A stretch of 64,000 bases of DNA from Saccharicrinis carchari (GTDB lineage Bacteria > Bacteroidota > Bacteroidia > Bacteroidales > Marinilabiliaceae), in contig NZ_FXTB01000001.1 in assembly GCF_900182605.1 (NCBI RefSeq), positions 868,001 to 932,000 of the forward strand, in the 5' to 3' direction. The notes beneath the pieces are model-generated. The model was not told where the DNA came from. It did not search any database and saw nothing but the letters and a program-made list of their open reading frames with translations. The first letter of the stretch is position 1; every line of letters begins with the position of its first letter. Below are positions 9,101 through 22,497 of the stretch, piece by piece. The translations under genes and the position numbers were made by a program.

Positions 9101-12100
9101 TTAGAAATTCACATTAACACCCATCGAAATAGTTTTGCTAAGCGGATACAACTTTCCGGCACCCCAATCGCCACCTAAAAGCTCGGGATCGAACACACCG
9201 GTTATATCAGAAAAGGTAAGCAGGTTATCGGCAGACACATAAAACCTAACCGATTGTATTTTAACACGGTCGGTAAGCGATTTAGGCAACGTATAACCCA
9301 ATTGGATATTCTTTAAACGCATATACGACGCATCCTGCAAGTAACGACTTTGTGTCCGCTGGTTTTTATTGGAAGTAAACAATGGTCGGGGATAGTATGA
9401 ATTAAGGTTGGCACCCAAAGGATTATCTTCCGCACGGAAGAAGTCCCAATGCTCTTTAAATCCGGCCGATTGCCACATACCACCTGAGGCACCCCAAAAA
9501 TATGGGCCTCCCAGGGCATAGTCGCGTTTTGCAACGCCTTGCCAAAACATGCTCATATCAAATCCTTTCCAGGCAGCATCCAACGTAATACCAAACTTGT
9601 AACGTGGCGATGAGTTACCGATAATGGACAAGTCGCCATGATCGTCTAATGTATAGGCACCGGTATTAATTTCTCCGTCGCCATCTATGTCGGCATACAT
9701 AATATCACCGGCTGCCCACTGGCTACCTAAACTGCTCTGGTCTACTTTTGCCAAATGGGCATCCATTTCGGCTTGCGATTTGGCAATACCTACGGTTGTA
9801 TATCCCCAAATATCGTTGTGCATACGTCCACTATACCAGCTACCTAACGCATAACTATCGTTGGGATAGCGGGTTACTTTTTGTTGATCGTCGGACAAGG
9901 CTAATTTTGCTCCATAGGAAAAATCACCTATCCTATCGCGCCATTGTAATTCCAACTCCCAGCCGTAGGATTCCATATCGGCATTGTTTATCCTTGGCAC
10001 GCCAGTACCCAGGATAGAAGAAAGCTCGGGTGCAGGTCCTATCATATCTTTGGTAGTACGTTTAAACACATCGAATACACCAGTAAACCTTCCGTTTAGT
10101 GCAATCCAATCCAAACCAACATCCCACGACTCTATGGTTTCCCAAGTCATCAGCGCACTTACGATGCCCGGGGCACGTGAGTTGTTTGGTCTTTTACCGT
10201 CCACCAGCCAGCTTCCACTGCCAACGCCGATAGGCATAGTTTGATAGAACGGATACCAGGCATTGGTATTCATATTACCCAATTGTCCCCACGAAGCCCT
10301 TAATTTAAAGCTGCTTATCTTATCGCTTAAGCCACTAAAGAAATCTTCTCTAGCAATATTCCAGCCCGCAGAGAATGATGGGAAAGTACCCCATGTTTTG
10401 TCGTCGATAAAGCGTGAGGTTCCGTCGCGACGTATATTGGCTTCAAATAAATACTTTTCCATGTAATTGTAGTTTACACGGCCAAAGAAACCCAATGTCG
10501 ACCAATGTGCATAACCACCATATAAACTGGGTGTTTCGTTGGTTGCCGTATTTATCGTTGGAACGTCGGGCGTAATCAAGTCCTTACGGCTTCCTCCCAC
10601 ATTACGCGTTTTCATCAGCTCCACATTGGCCCCTGCAAGCACTTTAAAATAATGACCTGAATCGAATTGTTTAAAATAATCGGCATACAGATTGGTACTT
10701 ATCAGGTTTTCCTTGTATGCTGATTCAGCAACACTGGAAGAACCGGCATCGCCACCTCGCCATGGTGCAGGAAATGGGTTGCCGTCGCCATCATGACCAT
10801 AGATAGGAAGCACATCCCAATGCTGGAAAACGGTTTTGGTATTATAATTACCTTCGGCATTGATCTTCATATTTTCGATGGGCTCAAACGTAAAATGCAC
10901 CTGCTGATACAGATAGTCGGTTTGCTTTCTATCCACGCCACCATCTCTCATTTGCAGTATTTCCATACCTTCCATATAGTAACCATTAGGGTCACGCACC
11001 GGGTTGGTAGGCCAACGACGGGCAATGTTGTGGAAAAACAATCCTGTCATGTACGATGGTCTTTCATACTCTTCGCGAATCCATTTGTTGCTGTAGTTCA
11101 GTTTAATTTTTTCGGTTAAATTAGCATTTATCCTTCCATTTAAGCTGTATCGGTTAAACTCGTCCTTACCGTGGTTGATAAGACCGCGCTGATCCAAAAA
11201 GTTACTACTTACCACATAGGTTACTTTTTCTGTACCTCCTGACATGCTCAGGTTATGTTCGTGCGATGGCACCCAATCGTTATACATCTCTGCAAACCAA
11301 TCGGTATTGGCATTCGCACCCGTATAAGCATTCCATCTGTTGTTGTTCGGGTTTAAAGTTGTTCCGTCAACAGAGCCGCTAATCTCACCTTTTTGCCACT
11401 TCTGGTATTCCTCGATTCGGTCCATCACTTCAGGAGCAAAGACAGCACCCTGTCCGGAGTTTGAAGCTGCCTCATTAAAATAAGTGGCAAATTGCCAGGA
11501 ATCCATCATTTCAGGTATCTGGGCTGCATCGGCCAAGCGCAGGTTATAACCGTAATTGACTTTGGTTCTACCTGCTTTTCCGGTTTTAGTGGTAATCAAG
11601 ATAACACCAAAGGAGGCGCGCGATCCATAAATAGCGGCGGATGCGGCATCTTTAAGTACCGAAATATTTTCGATATCCGCAGGGTTGATGGCGTTCATAT
11701 TTCCTTCTACCCCATCGATTAATATCAAGGGCGAAGAAGAAGAACCAGCACCAATAGTACCCGAACCCCTGATATTTACACTCAGGGTATTGTCCAAAGC
11801 ACCCCCTCCGTTATTCTGTGAAAAATTAAGTCCCGGCACAACGCCTTGCAGTGCTTGAGCCACATTTTGTACAGGTCGTGACTCCAGCACTTTTGTATCC
11901 ACACTGGAAACCGCACCGGTTACATTTACCTTTTTCTGTGTGCCGAAACCTACAACCACTACCTCGTCCAAGCCGAGCATTTCCTCGCTTAACGTTACAT
12001 TAATTGTGCTGCGTCCGGCAACATCAATTATCTGGGTTGTATACCCGATAAAAGAAAAAGTTACCTGAGCCTCGGCACCGCTAACCGTGATGGCATACTC

Positions 12101-12346
12101 GCCATCGTAGTTGGTAATTACACCTGCAGTAGGATTGGCTGCTTCAAACACGTTAACACCCGGCAATGGTGCGCCGCTAGGGTCGGTTACTACACCGCTC
12201 ACATTTAATTGCTGGGCGGTGGCCAGCAAACTACATAGTAAAAAGATACCCAGCAGTTGAATGCCGCGATACTTTTTTAGCCTCAGGCTGTCGAGGACAG
12301 ATCCCGGGCGAATGGATTTTTTTTCCATAAAAGATTTGTTTTTCAT
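9101..12346 (-). CDS. SusC/RagA TonB-linked outer-membrane transporter (PUL 1)
   Basis: A 1081-residue TonB-dependent porin that imports oligosaccharides through a SusCD complex. Visible parts: a basic leader and hydrophobic signal (about residues 25-45), a carboxypeptidase-regulatory-like domain (about 48-119), a TonB-box-like stretch EVVVVGFGTQKK (128-139), the plug with VLKDAASAAIYGSRA, then a large beta-barrel ending in the expected aromatic residue (SMGVNVNF). The signal peptide is preceded by an unusually long charged N-terminus; an internal ATG at 12328 (Met7) is an alternative start. The 130-bp leader to the GH2 gene contains a 7-bp inverted repeat (12373-12400) but no recognisable promoter. 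Confidence 0.97.
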   Translation of the reverse strand: MKNKSFMEKKSIRPGSVLDSLRLKKYRGIQLLGIFLLCSLLATAQQLNVSGVVTDPSGAPLPGVNVFEAANPTAGVITNYDGEYAITVSGAEAQVTFSFIGYTTQIIDVAGRSTINVTLSEEMLGLDEVVVVGFGTQKKVNVTGAVSSVDTKVLESRPVQNVAQALQGVVPGLNFSQNNGGGALDNTLSVNIRGSGTIGAGSSSSPLILIDGVEGNMNAINPADIENISVLKDAASAAIYGSRASFGVILITTKTGKAGRTKVNYGYNLRLADAAQIPEMMDSWQFATYFNEAASNSGQGAVFAPEVMDRIEEYQKWQKGEISGSVDGTTLNPNNNRWNAYTGANANTDWFAEMYNDWVPSHEHNLSMSGGTEKVTYVVSSNFLDQRGLINHGKDEFNRYSLNGRINANLTEKIKLNYSNKWIREEYERPSYMTGLFFHNIARRWPTNPVRDPNGYYMEGMEILQMRDGGVDRKQTDYLYQQVHFTFEPIENMKINAEGNYNTKTVFQHWDVLPIYGHDGDGNPFPAPWRGGDAGSSSVAESAYKENLISTNLYADYFKQFDSGHYFKVLAGANVELMKTRNVGGSRKDLITPDVPTINTATNETPSLYGGYAHWSTLGFFGRVNYNYMEKYLFEANIRRDGTSRFIDDKTWGTFPSFSAGWNIAREDFFSGLSDKISSFKLRASWGQLGNMNTNAWYPFYQTMPIGVGSGSWLVDGKRPNNSRAPGIVSALMTWETIESWDVGLDWIALNGRFTGVFDVFKRTTKDMIGPAPELSSILGTGVPRINNADMESYGWELELQWRDRIGDFSYGAKLALSDDQQKVTRYPNDSYALGSWYSGRMHNDIWGYTTVGIAKSQAEMDAHLAKVDQSSLGSQWAAGDIMYADIDGDGEINTGAYTLDDHGDLSIIGNSSPRYKFGITLDAAWKGFDMSMFWQGVAKRDYALGGPYFWGASGGMWQSAGFKEHWDFFRAEDNPLGANLNSYYPRPLFTSNKNQRTQSRYLQDASYMRLKNIQLGYTLPKSLTDRVKIQSVRFYVSADNLLTFSDITGVFDPELLGGDWGAGKLYPLSKTISMGVNVNF

Positions 12347-12476
12347 GATTAATAAAACTACTTCACTTTCTGAACGGGCGGTTTATTGGGTTTGCCCGTT
12401 TAGGCTTTTATAATAAGTTGATTGGAACGGTTCTGATTGGCAGCTTGCCTATACCGAACCATTCCTCCGTTCTTCT

Positions 12477-15782
<3,306 letters not shown>

Positions 15783-15937
15783 TCAGGGGTGTTTTCATCT
15801 AAAAACCGTTAATTATTGTTCACAGGGCTCCGTGGGCATATCATTTAGAAAAGCAGGACAAAACAATCACACAAACACACATAGCCTTAGTAATAAGCTA
15901 TTTACATGATTCGCATAAGTAAGTAGGCAAGCATTAA

Positions 15938-16324
15938 TTTAAAGTGGGGAATGGAATTTAGATTAATCCCGTTGGGGTTAATATTTAAGATATGGGAATA
16001 CTGCAAACAGCCACTACATATCATAATAATTTTTTAAAGATGATGCAAACACGGGTTTTCAGAATCGGTTGCGGCGCATCACAAATCCTATAAACTAAGG
16101 GTGATAAAAATGTGATGATATCACATAAATAGTTGAGTTGAGTGTCTGTTCCTTCTGCGGCAACTCCTCCAGAGTGAGGTACATATTGCTTTTTACCCCC
16201 AGTTTTGTGGGCTCCACTGGGGATTATGCACGGATTACTCCTCCGGAGTTAAGTGGTTTAAAACCCAGCAAACATGGAAGTTATCGTTTATTTTTGCTCT
16301 ATATAGTTTAAAGTGGGTAATGGA
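15938..16324. promoter_or_regulatory. 18-bp direct repeat pair, possible regulator sites
   Basis: TTTAAAGTGGGGAATGGA (15938-15955) recurs as TTTAAAGTGGGTAATGGA (16307-16324) with one mismatch, 369 bp apart. Both lie between the GH2 gene and the hybrid two-component regulator. Paired direct repeats of this size are typical binding sites for AraC-type output domains, such as the one at the end of that regulator. I did not find the sequence upstream of susC. Assignment is inference. Confidence 0.35.
16159..16255. repeat. REP-like cluster of small hairpins
   Basis: Three hairpin-forming blocks lie in about 100 bp: AACTCCTCCAGAGT near 16162-16175, a 7-bp stem CCCCAGT (16197-16203) with ACTGGGG (16216-16222), and ACTCCTCCGGAGTT at about 16237-16250. 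The first and third share CTCCTCC and a GAGT end. The arrangement is like dispersed structured intergenic repeats seen in Bacteroidota genomes (from memory, unverified). No coding capacity. Confidence 0.4.
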
Positions 16325-16567
16325 TATTAATTTCATTGGTATTCAAAGCCTGCCTGTTGCAGACAGGCCTGTGCGAAAGAAAGTGCTTCTTTATTCCTAA
16401 ATTTTGTATTTTAGCCCAAATAATTGGTTTCGCGGAACGTTGTTTCACGTATTATTTCTACCTCCTTTTAAAAGGGGGTTCATCCCGCGAAGGCAGAACA
16501 ATCCTTGAATTTTTCATAATATCTGAAAATTAATGGATAGTTCAGTTTAATAATCTAAAAATATCAG

Positions 16568-19500
16568 ATGCTAAAACGAATGCTCTTTTTTCTGATTCTC
16601 GGACATGTTTTTTACCAAGCTCATGGTATGGACTATGAAATCAGTGCCCAATATATTACCATGCAGGATGGACTGAGCAATAATGAGGTGAACTGCATAT
16701 TAAAGGACAACCAGGGTTTTATTTGGTTTGGTACCCCGGACGGGCTCAACCGCTACGATGGTTTTGATGTAAAGCAGTTTTATCCTCCGGGCGGATCCCT
16801 TAGGGTAAATGCACTATACCAGTGCAGTAAAGGTTATATTTGGATTGGAAGCAACGAAGGTTTGCATGTATTCAATCCGCTTGACGAATCCTTTTTATTA
16901 CACTATAAGCCGGTCCTAGAAGATCAAGTTACCGAAGCTGAGTTTCCTATTACCGGCATCGCGGGCAATTTGGATGAGGGGCTACTGCTGACCACCCCTT
17001 GGGGATTGGCACAGCTCAATTTTACCAACAAGCGCCTGGATGCCAACCATGTTGTATTTAATTGGAAAGACCAAAGTAGCTTTGTGAATGCGGATATGGC
17101 AGCCACCTGCATAGTGAAACAGAGTGACGGAATATATTGGATTGGTACCAACACCAACAAAGTAATACGCTATAATCATGCTTCCCATAAAAGCAAGGTG
17201 TTTATCCTTAGCAAAACTAACCCGGAAGCTCCTATCTCTATCGTTACCGACATTACTTTTAGTGCCAACGGCGTTATTTTATCTACCATAGGCCATGGCA
17301 TATACCTATTGAATCCTGAAACAGGGGAAGAGGATTCTTTTTCGCATAACAACCAGGGCGGTTCCTACCTGAGCCATAACGATGTTTATGGTGTGGTGAA
17401 AGATAGCCATGGCGATTACTGGGCCGCTACATGGGACGGGCTGGATCGCATGAAACGGATGAATGGAACAGATGTATATGAACATTACAACTGGGATCAT
17501 CCCGATTTTTCCGACAAGCTCGAAAATCGCATGATATCCTTGCTCTACGACCCATCAGGGGTACTATGGGTGGGCACCCATGGTGGTGGGGTCGTAAAAA
17601 TTAATTTAAAAAAGAAATTTTACAAACGGGTTAAGTTTAATAGTTTGTATGAGGTAAAGGATTTTGTAGAAGACATGGACCATAAGCTGTACATAGCTAT
17701 TTATCATGGAGGAATTAAGAAGACCAATACCCCTTTTACTCCTTATATGGAAATGGAATTGGAACAGTTTTCTACCGGACAAAAGAATATAAAGCGACAA
17801 ATCCCCACGGACATTGTGCTATCGTCGGTATCTGACGAACAAGGTAACATTTTGTTTGGCACCCTTCAATCCTCACTACTTCACTACGATCCAGCAAAAG
17901 ACCACATGGACGAGATAAAAATTGTGCCGCAGAATTACCCGGACTGGAACGGCCGGATAAACACAATGCATATCGACTCGAAAAAACGTTTTTGGCTGGG
18001 TACCGATAACGGACTAATACTTTATCAACATGATAGAAACATATTTTACCTGTCACTTTCAGGGGATCAGGTAGGAGGGCAATTATCGGGAAATAACATA
18101 CGGGCTATTTTGGAGGATAAAAAAGGAAATATATGGCTGGGTACAGATGACGGATTAAACAAACTTAGCTATCAGCAGGACAGCATTTTTAAATTTAAAG
18201 CATTTAACGATCAACAAGCCTCGCCATTGGTTTTGAGCAATAAGGAGGTTTGGGCCTTGAGCGAGATGCCGGATGGTAAAATATGGATTGGATACAGAGG
18301 GGGATTGGGCTATTACGATCCTGAGCAAGGTGCAATCCGCTATTTGACCCGACAAAACGGTCTGGCCCATAATTTTGTTACCTGCATACTCCCTTACGAT
18401 GAGCAACATTTATGGATAGGGACCAATTCGGGCATTTCAAAGCTTAATACCGGGAGCCTAAAGTTTGAGAATTACTATTTGGCCAATAACATTAGGGCAG
18501 TACACAAATTCAAAAACGGTTATTTGATGTGGGGCAACAACAAGGGCCTGCTCTACTTTCATCCGGACAGTATCCAAAAGCATAACTTTGCGCCACCCAC
18601 CCGTATTACCGGTATCAGCATAAAAAACCGCCGTTTACAGCCCGGTGAAAAGGTAGGCGGTAAAACACTTTTAACTCATGCTGCCCCATTCACCTCCTCC
18701 ATTCACCTATATCATCCTACAAACAGCCTGGCCATTGATTATGTTGGCTTATCCTATCTAAACCAACGGAGCAATAAATACCAATATCGCCTGGTAAACT
18801 ACAGCAACAACTGGACACAAGTAAATGGAAGTCAACGTTCTGTTTCGTACAACAATCTGCCAGCGGGAGAATATATTTTTGAAGTACGCGCCGCTAACAG
18901 CGACGAAGTATGGGAGGAAAATCCTACCACCCTTCGCATTATTGTTCATCCGCCCTGGCATGCTACATTGTGGGGTCGTTTGCTTATTTTGTTTATCATA
19001 GCCGCACTATTCTTCACTATAATACGTTTGCGGATGCGCCAAATTTACCGTGAGCAAAAGTTAAAGGCCGAGGGTAGGAAGTTGGAATACAAACTCAGTA
19101 TTGCCAATATTGAACGGGAAAAAGAGCATGAATTGGCCGAAATGAAAACACGCTTTTTTACCAATGTTTCGCACGAGCTTCGAACACCACTCACTTTGAT
19201 TATAGCACCCTTGAAAGAAGTACTGGCTCAGGAAGATTTATCGTTGCCTATTGCCGATAAACTAAAAACCGTTCAGGAAAATGCCAATCAACTTTATGCC
19301 CTGATTACGCAATTACTTGATTTTAGGAAAACCGAAACAGGAAGTATGCCTTTTAACCCCGTAACCGAAAATGTTATACCTTTTGTTAAAAAACTTATTA
19401 AATCATTTGCTCCATACGCCCACTCCAAAGGTGTTAGCCTGAAAGTACATAAGCAAGGTTCAGATATTCTGCTCCAATTCGACAAGGAAAAGTTACATTC

Positions 19501-20701
19501 CATACTTTCTAATCTCCTTTCAAATGCACTTAAATACTCACAGAAGGGGCAAAATATTATAACAGAAATCAACAGCACCAAAACACATTGTTTAATAAGC
19601 ATTAAAGATAGTGGGCCGGGGATGGACAAAGCCGAGCAGGAACAAGTTTTCAATCGTTTTTATCAAACCAAAAAATCGGTACAACCCGGCACAGGCATAG
19701 GTCTTTCGCTGGTGCGCGAATTTGTACTGATGCACAAGGGTACTATTACCGTGGAGAGCAAACCGGGTGCAGGCGCCAAATTTACGGTTGCCTTACCCAT
19801 GATGAAACAACAACAGGCCATGAGCGATACAGAAAACGGTGAAAAAATCAAAGAGGAAGAAACACTATTAACTGCCCATTCCAACCTTGACTTTGTACAA
19901 AGCTCCACTCCCGACATTCCTAAACCTATTATAACCAACAATAACTTAGCCCCTATCTTAATTGTAGAAGACCATGATCAGCTACGCTCATATTTAACAT
20001 CGCTTTTAAGCGAGCGCTTTACGATTCATCAGGCCGGCAATGGTGAGGAGGCTTTAAAAATAATGAAGAAAGTATCGCCCGTTCTGGTTTTATCTGACGT
20101 TATGATGCCCATAATGGACGGCATACAGCTTTGCGAGGCCATTAAAACCCATGAGTCGTATTGTCACATACCGGTTATTTTGCTCACAGCAAAAAGCAAC
20201 GAAAAAGACATACTGGCCGGTTTGGAAACAGGCGCCGATGAATACATTAACAAACCCTTTTCTCCCGATATTTTAAAAATTAAGATAGAAAACCTGATTA
20301 GCACACGAGAACAAATAAAAAGCTATTACGGGCATAAGATAACATTGGCACCAAGTAATATTGTTATCGACAACAAGGATGAAATGTTTATTCGCACAGC
20401 AATCCAACTGGTAGAAGATAATTTGAACAATCCTCAATTTAACGCTGCCATGCTGGCCGAAAACCTTAACATGAGCCAGCCCACTTTATACCGAAGAATA
20501 AAAACCTTTACCGGTGATAACATCTCTGTTTTCATGCGTTCTATCCGGCTTAAACGAGCCGCCCAATTGCTGGCTTCGGGTCAGTATGCGATTAACGAAG
20601 TTTCGGAAAAGATAGGTTTTAACGATGTTGCTTATTTTAGGAAATGCTTCCACAAGCAGTTTGGGGTAACCCCCTCGAAGTACAAGGTGGAAGACCACTG
20701 A
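16568..20701 (+). CDS. hybrid two-component system regulator (HTCS) of PUL 1
   Basis: A 1377-residue one-protein phosphorelay that senses a glycan fragment in the periplasm and activates its PUL. Order: signal-like N-terminus (1-20); two Reg_prop propellers (about 30-700); Y_Y_Y domain (ending near 795); one transmembrane helix (about 803-822); HisKA with phospho-acceptor His869 in NVSHELRTP; HATPase_c (about 970-1078) with DSGPGMD (Asp1014) and GTGIGLSLV; receiver domain (about 1128-1240) with phospho-acceptor Asp1177 in LSDVMMPIMDG and Lys in INKPFSP; AraC-type helix-turn-helix (about 1275-1375, LNMSQPTLYRRIKTF to FGVTPSKYK). All residues needed for relay are present. It is divergent from the GH2-SusCD block and ends 20 bp from the convergent antiporter gene. 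Confidence 0.97.
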   Translation: MLKRMLFFLILGHVFYQAHGMDYEISAQYITMQDGLSNNEVNCILKDNQGFIWFGTPDGLNRYDGFDVKQFYPPGGSLRVNALYQCSKGYIWIGSNEGLHVFNPLDESFLLHYKPVLEDQVTEAEFPITGIAGNLDEGLLLTTPWGLAQLNFTNKRLDANHVVFNWKDQSSFVNADMAATCIVKQSDGIYWIGTNTNKVIRYNHASHKSKVFILSKTNPEAPISIVTDITFSANGVILSTIGHGIYLLNPETGEEDSFSHNNQGGSYLSHNDVYGVVKDSHGDYWAATWDGLDRMKRMNGTDVYEHYNWDHPDFSDKLENRMISLLYDPSGVLWVGTHGGGVVKINLKKKFYKRVKFNSLYEVKDFVEDMDHKLYIAIYHGGIKKTNTPFTPYMEMELEQFSTGQKNIKRQIPTDIVLSSVSDEQGNILFGTLQSSLLHYDPAKDHMDEIKIVPQNYPDWNGRINTMHIDSKKRFWLGTDNGLILYQHDRNIFYLSLSGDQVGGQLSGNNIRAILEDKKGNIWLGTDDGLNKLSYQQDSIFKFKAFNDQQASPLVLSNKEVWALSEMPDGKIWIGYRGGLGYYDPEQGAIRYLTRQNGLAHNFVTCILPYDEQHLWIGTNSGISKLNTGSLKFENYYLANNIRAVHKFKNGYLMWGNNKGLLYFHPDSIQKHNFAPPTRITGISIKNRRLQPGEKVGGKTLLTHAAPFTSSIHLYHPTNSLAIDYVGLSYLNQRSNKYQYRLVNYSNNWTQVNGSQRSVSYNNLPAGEYIFEVRAANSDEVWEENPTTLRIIVHPPWHATLWGRLLILFIIAALFFTIIRLRMRQIYREQKLKAEGRKLEYKLSIANIEREKEHELAEMKTRFFTNVSHELRTPLTLIIAPLKEVLAQEDLSLPIADKLKTVQENANQLYALITQLLDFRKTETGSMPFNPVTENVIPFVKKLIKSFAPYAHSKGVSLKVHKQGSDILLQFDKEKLHSILSNLLSNALKYSQKGQNIITEINSTKTHCLISIKDSGPGMDKAEQEQVFNRFYQTKKSVQPGTGIGLSLVREFVLMHKGTITVESKPGAGAKFTVALPMMKQQQAMSDTENGEKIKEEETLLTAHSNLDFVQSSTPDIPKPIITNNNLAPILIVEDHDQLRSYLTSLLSERFTIHQAGNGEEALKIMKKVSPVLVLSDVMMPIMDGIQLCEAIKTHESYCHIPVILLTAKSNEKDILAGLETGADEYINKPFSPDILKIKIENLISTREQIKSYYGHKITLAPSNIVIDNKDEMFIRTAIQLVEDNLNNPQFNAAMLAENLNMSQPTLYRRIKTFTGDNISVFMRSIRLKRAAQLLASGQYAINEVSEKIGFNDVAYFRKCFHKQFGVTPSKYKVEDH

Positions 20702-20721
20702 TGATGTTATTTCCTACTCCA

Positions 20722-22209
20722 TTATTTTTTCTTTTTCGTGTTAGCTGGCTTTTCCTCCAAACAAACATTAACCCTATCAATTCCTTGCTGGCTATCCGAA
20801 AGAACAACCCAAATATCGTTGGCTTTGATGAGTGTGGAGCCATTGGGTGTTATAAACTTATCATCCCGCTTCACCATAGCTATAATAGCATTTTCGGGAA
20901 AATCGAGCTCTACAATCTTTTTATCCACGGCCTTACAATCCGGCATAATCCGAATTTCCTTCATGGCCGTCTTTGGCATATTGCTCATGAGCTTGTCAAT
21001 ATCCGTAACCGGTTTTGCTTTGGCGGGTAAAGCTACACTAAGCCATTTGGCCACTATTGGCAGGGTAGTACCTTGTATTAAAACCGAAGTTACCGAAATA
21101 AAAAATACGATATTAAATATCATACTGGCCTTTTCGATACCGGCCAGCAGCGGATACGTGGCAAACACGATGGGAACCGCGCCTCTTAAACCGATCCAGG
21201 AGATGTAAAGCCGTCGCCGTAATTTCATCTTAAAAAATACCAAACTCAAAAAAACACCTACAGGACGAGCTACAATAATCAGAAACAAGGAGATAAGCAA
21301 TCCGATACCCATTAAAGGAAATACGTGCGAGGGATAAACAAGTAGACCCAGGGTAAGAAACAGCACAATTTGCATGAGCCATGCCAAACCATCATACATT
21401 TTTAATATTGTTTTTTTATGCATCAGGTTTTGGTTACCCAAGTACAGAGCACAGATATAGATGGCCAAAAATCCATTACCACCAACAAAATCGGTAGCGC
21501 CAAATGTTATAAACATAAGGGCGATGACTAATACCGGGTAAAGCCCCTCAAAATCCAGGTTTATATTATTAATTATTTTTTTACTTAACCAGCCAAAACC
21601 AAACCCCAGCAGCGCTCCAATAATCATTTGTTGAAAAAAGAGAATTACAATCGACCACACGTTTTGATCCTGATTTACCACCAATGACAAAAAAGCGATG
21701 GTAAGCACATAGGCCATGGGGTCGTTACTTCCACTCTCCAGCTCGAGCGTTGGACGAAGTTTAGATTTTAGTGCCAGACTCTTTGAGCGCAGGATAGAAA
21801 ATACGGCCGCCGCATCAGTTGATGAAACAATGGATCCGAGCAACATACTCTCGAAAATTGTAAAATCGGTGATGAGGTACACAAAGGTTCCCAACGAAAC
21901 AGCTGTAAGAAAAACGCCCGCGGTAGCCAACACAGCGCCCTGGCGGAAAATAGGTTTAACCTCCTTCCAATTGGTATCCAAACCTCCCGAGAACAAGATA
22001 AAGTTGAGTGATACGATACCGATAAATTGAGCGGCTTTGGGATTATCAAAATCGATACCTACAATGCCATCGGAGCCGGCCAACATGCCGATGGTAAGGA
22101 ATAGTAACAAGGTGGGTACACCAAATTTGTATGAAGCATTACTTGCCACTATACTTGCCAGTAATAATAAAGAGCCAACTAAAAATATATTTTCAACGGT
22201 TAAAATCAT
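20722..22209 (-). CDS. CPA1-type K+ (or Na+)/H+ antiporter with RCK_C domain (CvrA/NhaP2-like)
   Basis: A 495-residue inner-membrane antiporter. About twelve hydrophobic segments span residues 5-390. The CPA1 core motifs are visible: SSTDAAAVFS and LESGSNDPMAYVL, the latter containing the acidic transport residue. A C-terminal TrkA_C (RCK_C) domain follows (about 410-485, with EIRIMPDCKAVDKKI and the IWVVLSD end), which usually binds a nucleotide or ion and gates transport. This architecture matches CvrA/NhaP2 proteins that expel K+ or Na+ for protons. It is monocistronic and convergent with the HTCS gene, with no evident link to the PUL. Confidence 0.93.
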   Translation of the reverse strand: MILTVENIFLVGSLLLLASIVASNASYKFGVPTLLLFLTIGMLAGSDGIVGIDFDNPKAAQFIGIVSLNFILFSGGLDTNWKEVKPIFRQGAVLATAGVFLTAVSLGTFVYLITDFTIFESMLLGSIVSSTDAAAVFSILRSKSLALKSKLRPTLELESGSNDPMAYVLTIAFLSLVVNQDQNVWSIVILFFQQMIIGALLGFGFGWLSKKIINNINLDFEGLYPVLVIALMFITFGATDFVGGNGFLAIYICALYLGNQNLMHKKTILKMYDGLAWLMQIVLFLTLGLLVYPSHVFPLMGIGLLISLFLIIVARPVGVFLSLVFFKMKLRRRLYISWIGLRGAVPIVFATYPLLAGIEKASMIFNIVFFISVTSVLIQGTTLPIVAKWLSVALPAKAKPVTDIDKLMSNMPKTAMKEIRIMPDCKAVDKKIVELDFPENAIIAMVKRDDKFITPNGSTLIKANDIWVVLSDSQQGIDRVNVCLEEKPANTKKKK

Positions 22210-22419
22210 ACTTTAATTTAATTTTGTCGCACAAGATACGGTTTTAAGCGCTTTTTATAAACGAACAAGCGTCATTAATTAGAGGCAATACACCATTAAT
22301 ATTTACGTTTACATACCCTCTCTCCTATACGTAACCTCAACCCTATTAAAAAAACACCTCCTTTACACATGATAAAAAGCGCCTTTCAAACATTGATTTT
22401 TACAGTTGAACCAGCATTT

Positions 22420-22451
22420 TTTGGTGATACTTAAACACAAGCTTATATTTG
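22420..22451 (+). promoter_or_regulatory. Bacteroidetes-type promoter of the lipid cluster
   Basis: TTTG at 22420-22423 and TATATTTG at 22444-22451 are separated by exactly 20 nt, matching the Bacteroidetes housekeeping sigma consensus (-33 TTTG, 19-21 nt, -7 TAnnTTTG). Initiation would be expected near 22457-22459, leaving a leader of about 40 nt to the ATG at 22498. This is the only complete promoter match I found in the window. Confidence 0.7.
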
Positions 22452-22497
22452 TGTGTCCGGAAGAGTTATCCATTATGCAAAAGAATAAAAGCTACAA

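Noticed and set aside
12373-12400. AACGGGC/GCCCGTT inverted repeat as a terminator after the GH2 gene
   Set aside because: No T-run on the minus strand and a 14-nt loop; the repeat is more likely part of the SusC leader.
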